A DNA stretch of 13,248 nucleotides from Gracilaria caudata (Eukaryota > Rhodophyta > Florideophyceae > Gracilariales > Gracilariaceae). Below are positions 1 through 7,199 of the stretch, one piece after another. Under the pieces are notes generated by a model that saw only the letters and a list, made by a program, of their open reading frames with translations, was not told where the DNA came from and ran no database searches. The DNA lies in NCBI GenBank assembly GCA_030374735.1, contig JASCIV010000489.1:1-13248 (forward strand), given 5' to 3'. The first letter of the stretch is position 1. Each line of letters opens with the position of its first letter. A program made the position numbers and the translations under genes.

Positions 1-138
1 GCCGCGCCGAACGGTCGTGCAATTTATTTCGTCAGTGCAAGCTACGGAGCAGGCGCTGTGCGCCTGACACGACAACACGCAAACGTGTCGCGTCGTGCTG
101 CGCTTCGCCTTGCCTGAGGCCGACCGGCAGCAACACCG
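1..138 (+). repeat. Copy 1 of a 138-bp direct repeat (mobile-element end)
   Basis: This block is the same as 5930-6067 apart from one mismatch (position 92 against 6021). Copy 2 lies inside the left end of the inverted-repeat element at 5909-6494. Position 1 corresponds to base 22 of that element, so its terminal bases would lie just before the window. Two small perfect stem-loops are visible: CAGGCGC at 50-56 with GCGCCTG at 60-66, and GACACG at 66-71 with CGTGTC at 84-89. Similarity stops sharply at 138. There is no ORF of interest. It is either a second, truncated copy of the same element family or one end of a larger rearranged element. Confidence 0.85.
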
Positions 139-601
139 TCCCTCAAGGCGAAGCGTCTTCTCTTTCTCACACCATTTCGCAAACTTCGCTAGTCTGCCCA
201 AACAAGACAAATAAATAGATAAGTACGGAACCAAAGAGTAAGTCCCAAAGAAAAGCTCCTCCTCGAGCCAATCTCCTCCACAACAGCGTCTTTCAGCTGA
301 TGCAGGCGTGGTATATACAACAGAAATCAAATTCAACATTCATAGAAAGAAACTCAACGTAGCAACCCACTGACAACTAACTCACACCAGTAAACTCCCA
401 AACCTAAGCAACATTCAAAAAACCCTGTGGGAAAAACGATATGCTGCCTTTGCAGGAAATGGAGAAGGATTGTGAGTGGAAGCAAAAAACAAACAAAACA
501 TAACAATAGCTGTAGATGCCGTCACACAAAAGGAAAATCATAACGAAAAACAAAGGACGAGAGAAATAAAACAAAGGTTAGTGCAGTTAGTAGTCCCAAC
601 A
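139..601 (-). mobile_element. Probable 3' LTR of the copia element, outer border uncertain
   Basis: On the minus strand the pol stop is followed at once by a short purine run (AAGGAAT) and then TGTTGGG starting at position 601. This is the usual arrangement of polypurine tract followed by an LTR beginning with TG. A TATATA motif on the minus strand at 312-317 fits a U3 promoter. The far border, expected to end in CA on the minus strand, cannot be fixed and lies between 139 and about 200. I could not find a matching copy beyond the gag end, so the call rests on position and motifs, not on an LTR pair. There is no coding sequence in this stretch. Confidence 0.5.
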
Positions 602-608
602 ATTCCTT

Positions 609-1771
609 TCAGAACGAGTCAAGATTCATCAAGCTGACCATTTTCCTCACATCAAGGAGAGACGCACACTTGGTAAGTATGTCAGCGATCTGTAGACTCC
701 TTGGGATATGTTTCAATCGAATAACACCATTTGCGGCCAATTCTCTGATGTGGTGCATCTTCAAGTCTATATGCTTGTTGCGACCGGAGATGTGTGGGTT
801 CGTGGTTAATGATATTGCAGCCGAGCTATCCATTAAAGTCTCTGTAGGATCAAACCACAGATCCTCGTTCCAAGGCTGTTGGTGTGCGAATTCCCAAAAC
901 AGTTTGCGGACCCAAGTGATGTCCTTTGCGCAAGTGGAGGCGGCGACGTACTCAGCTTCTGCAGAAGAAAGAGAGATTACGGTTCGTCGCTTCGATTTCC
1001 ACATAACTGGTGCGTCGTTGACGACGATAACGTACCCGGTTGTAGACCTTCTTGTCTCAATACATCCCCCCCAATCGGCGTCAGCGTACGCACGGAGGGA
1101 AGCGGGGGTGATAGGTTCGTTTGCCCTAAAATGAAGTCCATAATCCAACGTACCAGCCAAATGCCTAAACAATCGTTTGAGTTGAGAATAGTGTCGTTCG
1201 CATGGGTTATGCAAGTGCTTGGAGAGAGCTGAGATAGGGAACGATAGGTCGGGCCTAGTTGATATGTCGATATAGAGCAGTCCTCCAATTCCTGATCGAT
1301 AGTTGGCATGTTCCTGTCGAGATAGTTTACGTTCCTCTTCGCTGGTCGGGAGTAGGTTGGCCCCTGCGGGTAAAGGAGATTGAACCGTGTTACATTCCTG
1401 CATGCCAAATTCCTTGAGGAGCTGAACGGCGTAGCCATACTGCGTTACCTTGATACTGGCCGGAGAGCGTTGAATACTCCAACCAATGAACGACTTGAGT
1501 TTACCGTATAGTTTGACATCGAATGTTGCGGCAAGTCTCTCCTTGAAGTAGTTGAGGAGATTGCCAGAGTTGGAGGTGAAGGCACAGTCGTCGACGATTA
1601 CGGCGATGACGATGAATGAGTCGTTTTCGCGGAACATGAACACGCGAGAGTCCAAAGCAGATGTGACAAATCCCCAGGAAAGAAGAGTGTCCGAGAACAG
1701 AGATCCCCAGATACTTCCAGCTTGTACTGCGCCATAGAGAGAGTTCAACAATCTACAGACGTGACCAGCTT
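609..1771 (-). pseudogene. Copia pol, part 3: RT palm/thumb and RNase H
   Basis: This frame begins inside RT at the copia signature VCRLLNSLYGAVQA and runs to TGA at 609-611. Visible motifs are the RT catalytic box, here VIVDD instead of the usual YVDD, and the RNase H acidic residues in AYADADWGG, SSAEAEYVA and MDSSAA, followed by NKHIDLKMHHIRE near the C-terminus. Length and motif order match the copia C-terminal half. It is out of frame with the upstream pol segment: codon phase changes by one base around 1760-1780, where both frames read a good copia match, so one base has probably been lost. The Tyr-to-Ile change in the catalytic box suggests a weakened or inactive polymerase even without the frameshift. 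Confidence 0.9.
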
Positions 1772-2038
1772 CGCAGGAATGCCAGAAGAGTTGGTTGGTT
1801 GTTCCATGATGATGGGAACGTCCAATTTACCGTACAAGTAGGCGTTGGAGATGTCTGCTCCCTCAAGGATTAAGTTGTTCGCAGCAGCGAATGCGAGAAG
1901 GATGCGTAGCGCTTCATGACAAGCTACAGGAGCGTAAGTGTTGAGTGGATCAAAGTCAATGAATGGCTTCTGCTTGTCTCCCCTTAGACAGCAGCGTGCC
2001 TTCTTCAAGAATTTCTTTCCAACTCCATCCAACATTTT
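1745..2038 (-). pseudogene. Copia pol, part 2: RT fingers segment
   Basis: This short segment is in the same frame as the protease-integrase segment and separated from it only by TAG at 2039-2041. It contains the RT N-terminal region: KKARCCLRGDKQ (counterpart of the KARLVAKG block), TYAPVACHEALRILLAFAA, the catalytic-Asp block EGADISNAYLYGKLD and the MEQP motif. It ends at TGA (1745-1747) only because of a one-base frameshift: the true continuation is in the neighbouring frame from VCRLLNSLYG. No independent function is expected. The TAG falls directly after TWVFK, where copia proteins continue with a variable residue and then Lys. Confidence 0.85.
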
Positions 2039-3910
2039 CTACTTAAAGACCCAAGTGTAAGGTACAGGCTTCATTCCGGCTTCCCGAGGGATAAGTTCCC
2101 ATGTGTTCCGTCGGATGAGTGCGTCCATTTCGCGATCTATGGCTTCGCACCATCCCGAGTCCTTGCAAGCTTCCTTGAAAGAGTGAGGTACGGATGGGTC
2201 ATCCAAAGTTTTCTTTGACACCCATACTTGGGGAAAGTGGTGTGTGATTGTAGTGAATGCCTTTACTAAATGGTCCTCCAAATCCGAACTGTCGGTAGGA
2301 TCTCCGACAGGGTTGGCTTCCTCAGCTTCCTGTTGCCGAGTGATGCCTTCCAGAAGCGAAGAAATGTTGGGCAGAGGAGAAGAGTTGACAGGCTTGAAGT
2401 CCAGGTTTCGGCAACTGACGACCGAATTCTTTTCCGGTACAAAGACCCGAAAGAGTGTATTGTCGCTCTGCATACCCACGAAGTGCGCAAAAACTGAGCG
2501 AGGGAGGAACTTCTTGTTCGCAACGGTTTTGGAGCGGTACACAAAGGCATATCCAGGCTGACCAAAGTTCGGAATATGAGAGAAGTCGATCTTTGTAGTT
2601 GGGTTCCATTCGAGAATGGGTATCCGTCCCTGGATTCGTGAGGACGGTGCCCGATTATGTAACCGGTTTGCATGACTCATAGCTTCAGCCCAGAAAGATA
2701 TCGGTAGTTTACTCGCAAAGAGAAGTACACGAGTCCTGGTCCAGTGTTCCCGAATGAGTCTCTCGGCTGCCCCATTGGATTCAGAGGCGTAGGCCGGAGA
2801 AAAATCCAGGTGGATGCCATTGTTATAGCAGAACACGTCCAATTCGTTGCTCTTATGTTCGCCGGCCCCGTCCAAGCGAACATTCTTCAAGCGAAACGTG
2901 TTGTTGACCTCTAACTCAGATCGTCGTTTGTACCAATCCAAGTGTTTGAGAACGCTAACCCCAGTTTTATCCATGAGAAAGAATACGTCTGATTTTGACG
3001 TATAGTCGTCAAGAATGGCGATGGCGTAGATAGCGCCAGAGAGGAAAGGCGAAATCTTTCCTGAGATGTCCATGTGGATGAGTTCCAAAGGGCTGGACGT
3101 GGAGACAGATCGGGGTCTGGCCGTGAGCCGGTTTCGCTTCATCTTTCCAGTAAGGCAAGGTACACAAGTTAGGGACTCGAGGATAGAGCGTTGAAAATAG
3201 GGAACAGATTCCAAGGCCTTTGACAAATCCTGGTACCTAGCTGGGTGAAGGTGACCAGTACGTCCGTGCCAGTCCAGAGCCAGTTCCTGTTTGGCGTTGC
3301 CCGCATTGACCACCATCACCTGCTTCTCCTCATCAGTTAGGTCCATGATGAAAAGCCCTTGTTGGATTTGTGTTTCCCATATCACCTTAGAGTCGCGATT
3401 GGGATCCATAATGAAGCAGCCGTTGAATCGTCGTAGGGTTGAAGTAAAGACGACCATGAAATCCACGCTGAGTACACCAACAGAGAGAATGTTTGACTCG
3501 AATGCCGGAGCGTGGTAGGCTTCCACTACTGTTCCGTTGTTAAGAGGGATCCAGACGTGGCCTTTACCAACAAGTCGAGCTGTGCCGGAGGCAGCTTGAA
3601 CTAGCTCGATGTCGATGCGTTGGTAGCGTATGAATGACTTGCGTGAGTGGAAGAAATGGTGAGTCGCACCAGAGTCAATATATGCCGAGTCCACCTTGGC
3701 TTGCGATAGCTGCGCAATATTGCTTCTGTACTTAGCCATATTGCAGCGGAAACCCGGTGACGGAGGTGGATCATCACGCCTTTGCACCACATACGACCGA
3801 GGGTTGGAGTTGTGGTTACCCGTTCCATTTCCCCTTGGTGCAAAGCCAGAGTTCCAATTGGATTGACGTTGTCCTCCTTGATGGATTTGGGATGAATACT
3901 GAGAACGATT
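2039..3910 (-). pseudogene. Copia pol, part 1: protease and integrase
   Basis: The segment is open from directly after the gag TAA (3911-3913) to TAG at 2039-2041, in the same frame as gag. With residue 1 at 3790, the protease motif DSGATHH has its Asp at residue 39. The integrase zinc-binding region follows (DWHGRTGHLH and, further on, CVPC). The integrase catalytic triad is D241 (HMDISG), D307 (LDGAGEH) and E343 (SNGAAERL), giving the canonical D,D-35-E spacing. The segment ends in the RT start block (RNTWELIP, PYTWVFK). All catalytic residues of protease and integrase are present. Integrase inserts retroviral-like cDNA into host DNA and protease matures the polyprotein. The lesions lie at both ends of the segment, not in its core. 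Confidence 0.92.
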
Positions 3911-4789
3911 TTAGCCACCATTGGAACGAGTTCCTGACTGCTGTCGTCCTGAGGATCGGTTGGGCGAGTTATCGTTACCGTTGTTGGATTCATTTCGTTT
4001 GCGCTTGTAACAATCCCGGGCGTAATGACCACGACGACCGCAATAGTAGCAGTTGTTATCGTCGCGATCTTTGTTCAGTGATGACTTGTTACGCCGATTG
4101 CGGCGCTTCCGTACATTCTTATTAGCCGTGTTCGCTTTCGGTTGCGTGGATGAGGACGGAGCGGAGGAAGATGCGGGAGTTTGAGGGTTGTTGGGGTTTT
4201 TCCTACGGGCCACTTCGGCTTCGACTGCTGTGATGAGTAAGTCAAAACCAACGTCCGTGATGTTCGACATCATGGCTAAAGGGGCGAAAGAGTTGGGAAG
4301 GCTTCGAATGAGTTTCGATACTTTCTCCTTCTCGGAGAGTTCTTTGTCGAAGGTTGCCAGTTCACCAACAATTTCGAGAAACTTGGACACATGTGCATTC
4401 CAATCTTCGTTTTCCTTGTAGAGCAATGTATCCAAGCGGTGGCGGATGTTTTGCACAGCTTGTGTGTTCGAGGTGGTGTACACACGCTGCAGTTCATCCC
4501 AGAGATCCTTGGCCGTCTTGTCGTCATCGTCCACAAAGGTTCGGACGAGGGCGAGAGCCGAGTCACCGAGGCAAAGGGTAATGGTGCTCTTGGCCTTGAC
4601 GGACCTCTCGAACCAAGATCTCATAGTGCGATTCGTAGGAGTGAACCCTGCGGGGCGAGGGTCCAATCCGGTAAGAAAGGCGTCGTCACGACGGAGGTAA
4701 GCGAGTAGGCGACGTCTCCACAAGATATAGTCAGATGGAACCTTGAGTTTCGGGAGCTTGCCAGGGAGACCATCTTGTGCGCCTGACAT
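3911..4789 (-). CDS. gag: Copia gag (nucleocapsid) with CCHC zinc knuckle
   Basis: The ORF has 292 residues and starts at ATG 4789. The N-terminal half has the LTR-copia gag look (KLKVPSDYILWRRRLLAYL near the start, then KTAKDLWDELQRVY). It is followed by a Ser/Pro/Asn-rich linker, a basic stretch (NKNVRKRRNRRNK) and a single knuckle C247-x2-C250-x4-H255-x4-C260 (CYYCGRRGHYARDC) that binds RNA. It ends at TAA 3911-3913, but the same frame stays open beyond with the same Asn/Ser/Gln/Gly-rich composition. The stop may therefore be a nonsense mutation of a gag-pol polyprotein, a readthrough site, or a reassigned codon. The start codon lies at the edge of a 7-bp stem (4782-4788 with 4797-4803). 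Confidence 0.9.
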   Translation of the reverse strand: MSGAQDGLPGKLPKLKVPSDYILWRRRLLAYLRRDDAFLTGLDPRPAGFTPTNRTMRSWFERSVKAKSTITLCLGDSALALVRTFVDDDDKTAKDLWDELQRVYTTSNTQAVQNIRHRLDTLLYKENEDWNAHVSKFLEIVGELATFDKELSEKEKVSKLIRSLPNSFAPLAMMSNITDVGFDLLITAVEAEVARRKNPNNPQTPASSSAPSSSTQPKANTANKNVRKRRNRRNKSSLNKDRDDNNCYYCGRRGHYARDCYKRKRNESNNGNDNSPNRSSGRQQSGTRSNGG

Positions 4790-4803
4790 GTTGATGTGTC
4801 AGG
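4782..4803 (-). promoter_or_regulatory. Hairpin over the gag start codon
   Basis: CCTGACA (4782-4788) and TGTCAGG (4797-4803) are perfect inverted repeats around an 8-base loop. The gag ATG (4789-4787) has its first base in the loop and two bases in the stem. In the element RNA this would partly hide the initiator. Any regulatory role is inference. Confidence 0.35.
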
Positions 4804-5040
4804 TCAACGGGGTAGAAAGAAATTATCAACCTTCTTCAACGGGATAAGGATACCGCGACCTTATACAGGATCGTTTTGAACTTCAGCTTCGCCCGTCCCC
4901 TACGGGTGGAGGGATTCTTCTTAGACTTCAAACTTCAAACCAGTCCCCTACTGGCAAAGGGAGTTAGAAACTTACGGTGACCCTAGCCCAACTCAGGGAG
5001 CTAGGCGACCGATGTAGTACAGGTCCCCGCAATTAAGCAG
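4804..5040 (-). other. Hairpin-rich leader upstream of copia gag, no gene
   Basis: There is no coding sequence here. Three stem-loops are visible: 4887-4896 with 4902-4911 (10-bp stem with wobble pairs, loop CCCCT), 4940-4944 with 4950-4954 (5-bp stem, identical loop CCCCT), and CCTAGC 4982-4987 with GCTAGG 5000-5005. The first two share GTCCCCTAC around the loop and differ by one compensated base pair. By position this is the retrotransposon leader, where packaging, dimerisation and primer-binding signals sit. I could not identify a primer-binding site matching a tRNA 3' end. Confidence 0.4.
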
Positions 5041-5908
5041 CTAACCCCGCACCACACCGATCAACCTTGGAGGCTGTTCAACACGCATAAGACAGGCGGT
5101 ACTGCACTCCTCTGAAAAGAAAAAGCGGAAACGTGTGCGGCGAGAAGTGTGTAGAGGACCAAGAGCCGCAGGGAAGCAGGGGAAAAGGTGGACTACGTGA
5201 ACCAGAAGAAACGTATTTCGCAGTAGTCGGCAGTAGTCGGCGACCCTAATCCAGAGTGTGTGTTGCATGGAGGAGTTGAGGGGAACGAACGATTCACATT
5301 GCGTGCGCAAGTTGGAGAAATTCTGGTGAGTGTTGCGTGATTGGCAGAAAGCGACGACGTTTCGAGAGGTGAATTGTGTTGTTGAATATTGAATCCGGGC
5401 GATATATGAGGACTAGAGACTTTCGCAGGGAGTTGTAGACAGGATACGGAAGAACCTCTCGCAAAATGATACACGCAAGCGCCGAATAAAAAAATATGAA
5501 CATGTACAGAGTGTTGGGCCTAGAGAAGTTTCAAGACGTTTGTGCCATATGTTTTGAATCGGCAATATAGTTATGATAGCGGTTGAACTGGTGTTCGAAG
5601 CGGGTAATGTCCGTCCCAGATGCTGTAGAAAAAGTGATCGCACTCGTCGCGTACCATGTTGCATAATCGAAAATAGAGTCCCTTGTCGATGGGATTGCCG
5701 CTGGGGTGTATGCACCGGGACTTGACACCCGACCTGTACACCTCACACCCAGCGGAACCCATCAACGTAAGAAGATGTGGGGGAGAGTGGAATGAAGCGC
5801 AAGCGGTACGAAAAGCGACGACGAGAAAGGCGATGGGATCGCCCCTGGCGGTGCTACCATGTAGCGCCATAGAGAGTCATGGGAGAGCGGCGGTGGGAAC
5901 GTGCACGC
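5041..5908. other. Intervening region without a recognised gene
   Basis: No protein family was recognised on either strand. A minus-strand ORF at 5571-5870 has a middle part with some coding character (from MGSAGCEVYRSG to FYSIWDGHYP), and an overlapping frame at 5531-5746 is about as plausible, so neither is called. There is a 10-bp tandem duplication, GCAGTAGTCG at 5220-5229 and 5230-5239. A strongly self-complementary stretch lies at 5698-5755. The region separates the copia leader from the inverted-repeat element. It may be old repeat debris or part of a degraded LTR that no longer resembles the 3' LTR. Confidence 0.4.
5698..5755. repeat. Nested inverted repeat (potential long hairpin)
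   Basis: CCGCTGG (5698-5704) pairs with CCAGCGG (5749-5755). Directly inside, GGTGTA (5705-5710) pairs with TACACC (5737-5742), leaving a 6-base bulge on one side, and a further CGGG/CCCG pair lies in the loop. The element is 58 bp long and imperfect. It could be a structured RNA, a protein-binding site or a remnant of a small inverted-repeat element. No function is assigned. Confidence 0.45.
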
Positions 5909-5929
5909 TTGACCGTCGGCGGGCAGTGC

Positions 5930-6067
5930 GCCGCGCCGAACGGTCGTGCAATTTATTTCGTCAGTGCAAGCTACGGAGCAGGCGCTGTGCGCCTGACACG
6001 ACAACACGCAAACGTGTCGCATCGTGCTGCGCTTCGCCTTGCCTGAGGCCGACCGGCAGCAACACCG
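5930..6067 (+). repeat. Copy 2 of the 138-bp direct repeat
   Basis: Base for base it is the same as 1-138 except at 6021 (A against G). It occupies bases 22-159 of the inverted-repeat element. After 6067 the sequence continues into the element interior, whereas copy 1 continues into the copia 3' flank. Confidence 0.85.
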
Positions 6068-6307
6068 CGCACCGCCGCACTGGCAGCGCTCACGTGCGCG
6101 GCACGCAAGCCACGGAGGCGCGGGCGCAGTGGCGCTGGCATCGCGGGCGTGTGCGCAGAGAGACGTGGAGACAAACGGATTGAGGGAGTCAGGTCTGCGG
6201 ACATGTGCCGTGTGACAAGGGGGTGTTGCGCTTTCCGCGCTTTGTGCGCGTGAGAGATGACAAGACGGCCGAAGACGCCACTACAGCGGAGCAAGTAGTG
6301 GACATCA

Positions 6308-6324
6308 TGGTACATGATGTACCA
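6308..6324. repeat. 17-bp perfect palindrome inside the TIR element
   Basis: TGGTACATGATGTACCA is self-complementary around a central G. Its core ACATGATGT also forms the centre of the 15-bp palindrome at 11142-11156. It may be a binding site or simply part of the element's folded interior. Confidence 0.5.
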
Positions 6325-6490
6325 ACGGTACCTCAACCAATCGGCCGTAGCAGACGGCGCTCCCTAACAGTGAAAAGCTCGAGGCGGCGGCTGCTGTTGA
6401 TGTACAACCTGGCCTCGTGCAAGGCTGAAGCGCCACGCAATCGCTTTTAAATTGCCTGACCGTTGGGCGCGGCACTCCGCCCGCCGACGG

Positions 6491-7050
6491 TCAAATATGT
6501 GCATGACAATCAGATTGCAACATTCTTGCCTCCTGCTTCGCCAACTCCATCATCAATAACTGCGTCTCGGTGTCGTCAAACGTGAGCTGCCAGAAATCCG
6601 ACGGCGTCTTCTGTCGTGGCGCTACGGCGCGGTGGCGACACGCGCTCTGCACCAGCCGCTCGTACGCGCGTTGCGGGTCGGCGTGCGCCGCGGCCTGGGA
6701 AGAACGGCTCGCACTGCGCGCACGCCACGGCGCGCATGGAGGCGTCGGCCGCGCGCGGCGTGCAAAAGCCCTGCAGCGCGCCGGCGGGCCCGGGCGGCGG
6801 TGGCGGCGGCGCTTGCTCTGCGCCTCCATGCGATGAAGGGCGTGGTAAAGAGAGAGGTGATGACGATGACGGCGGCGGTGCGCGTGGCGTTTTCGCAAAG
6901 TGTGGCCGCAGCGGCGAGGGGGCGACAGAGCGCTCGTCGCGCTTTTCGACGCGGTGGGCGTGAACGGCGGGCGGCGCGACTCGCGACGACGCCTCTTAAG
7001 GCGCGAGCGCGGCGCCACGCGCCGCGGCGGGGATGGTGGCGGTGGGGCCA
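6491..7050 (-). pseudogene. GC-rich gene relic of unknown function
   Basis: The best coding signal is the last 68 codons (6491-6697): a hydrophilic C-terminus containing DFWQLTFDDTETQLL and MMELAKQEARML. Just upstream another frame looks coding (MRAVACAQCEPFF from ATG 6737, preceded by Pro/Ala-rich sequence), so a frame break near 6700 is likely. A third frame has a hydrophobic stretch (AAVIVITSLFTTPFIAW) at about 6820-6890. The protein family is not recognised and the start is unknown. The final TGA (6491-6493) lies in the end of the adjacent TIR element, so the element probably inserted near the 3' end of the gene and may supply the stop. The high GC content makes chance open frames common in this stretch, so the upstream extent is weakly supported. 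Confidence 0.35.
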
Positions 7051-7135
7051 AGGGAATGGATTAGGGAATGGCGGCCGCGATGTGGCAGCTGCACATCGTG
7101 CATCGCTCCTTGCGGCCCTCAAGCACATGAACGCA

Positions 7136-7194
7136 CCACCGACGTCCCCACCGCCCCCGCCACCGCCTTCGCCACCGCCACCGCCCCTGCCAAG
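7136..7194. repeat. CCACCGCC-type simple repeat upstream of CHR
   Basis: This low-complexity C/G run is built of CCACCGCC-like units and lies directly before the CHR start codon. It lies between the divergent minus-strand relic and CHR, so it may belong to their shared 5' region. No promoter motif can be named. Confidence 0.5.
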
Positions 7195-7199
7195 TCGCC

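Larger units (their letters stand above)
139..5040 (-). mobile_element. Degenerate Ty1/copia-type LTR retrotransposon
   Basis: The domain order on the minus strand is gag with a CCHC knuckle, aspartic protease, integrase, reverse transcriptase, RNase H. Integrase before RT is diagnostic of the Ty1/copia group (Pseudoviridae-type). Gag, protease-integrase and the first part of RT share one frame, interrupted by TAA at 3911-3913 and TAG at 2039-2041. A one-base shift near 1760-1780 then moves RT/RNase H to another frame. A probable 3' LTR is present at the low-coordinate end, but no 5' LTR was recognised. The copy is therefore probably dead and 5'-truncated or rearranged. The upper boundary of 5040 is arbitrary. 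Confidence 0.9.
5909..6494. mobile_element. Non-autonomous TIR DNA element (MITE-like), 586 bp
   Basis: The left end (5909-5958, starting TTGACCGTCGGCGGGC) matches the reverse complement of the right end (about 6447-6494, ending GACGGTCAA) with only scattered differences over about 48-50 bases. No transposase is encoded: the longest internal frame, 6205-6450, resembles nothing I know. Subterminal stem-loops (copies of those at 50-66 and 66-89) and a 17-bp palindrome at 6308-6324 add to the folded character typical of small TIR elements. I could not find a clear target-site duplication: flanks are GTGCACGC on the left and ATATGTGC on the right. Its first part is repeated at 1-138. The superfamily is not assigned. 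Confidence 0.75.

Noticed and set aside
670..1438. Several plus- and minus-strand ORFs overlapping the RNase H region
   Set aside because: They are alternative frames of copia pol, without motifs of their own.
5683..6183. 166-codon plus-strand ORF running into the TIR element
   Set aside because: It is Arg/Ala/Thr-rich without motifs, crosses the element boundary, and is likely a chance open frame.
5901..6505. GTGCACG / GTGCATG as a target-site duplication of the TIR element
   Set aside because: The two strings lie at different distances from the TIR ends and differ at one base, so they do not qualify as a duplication.
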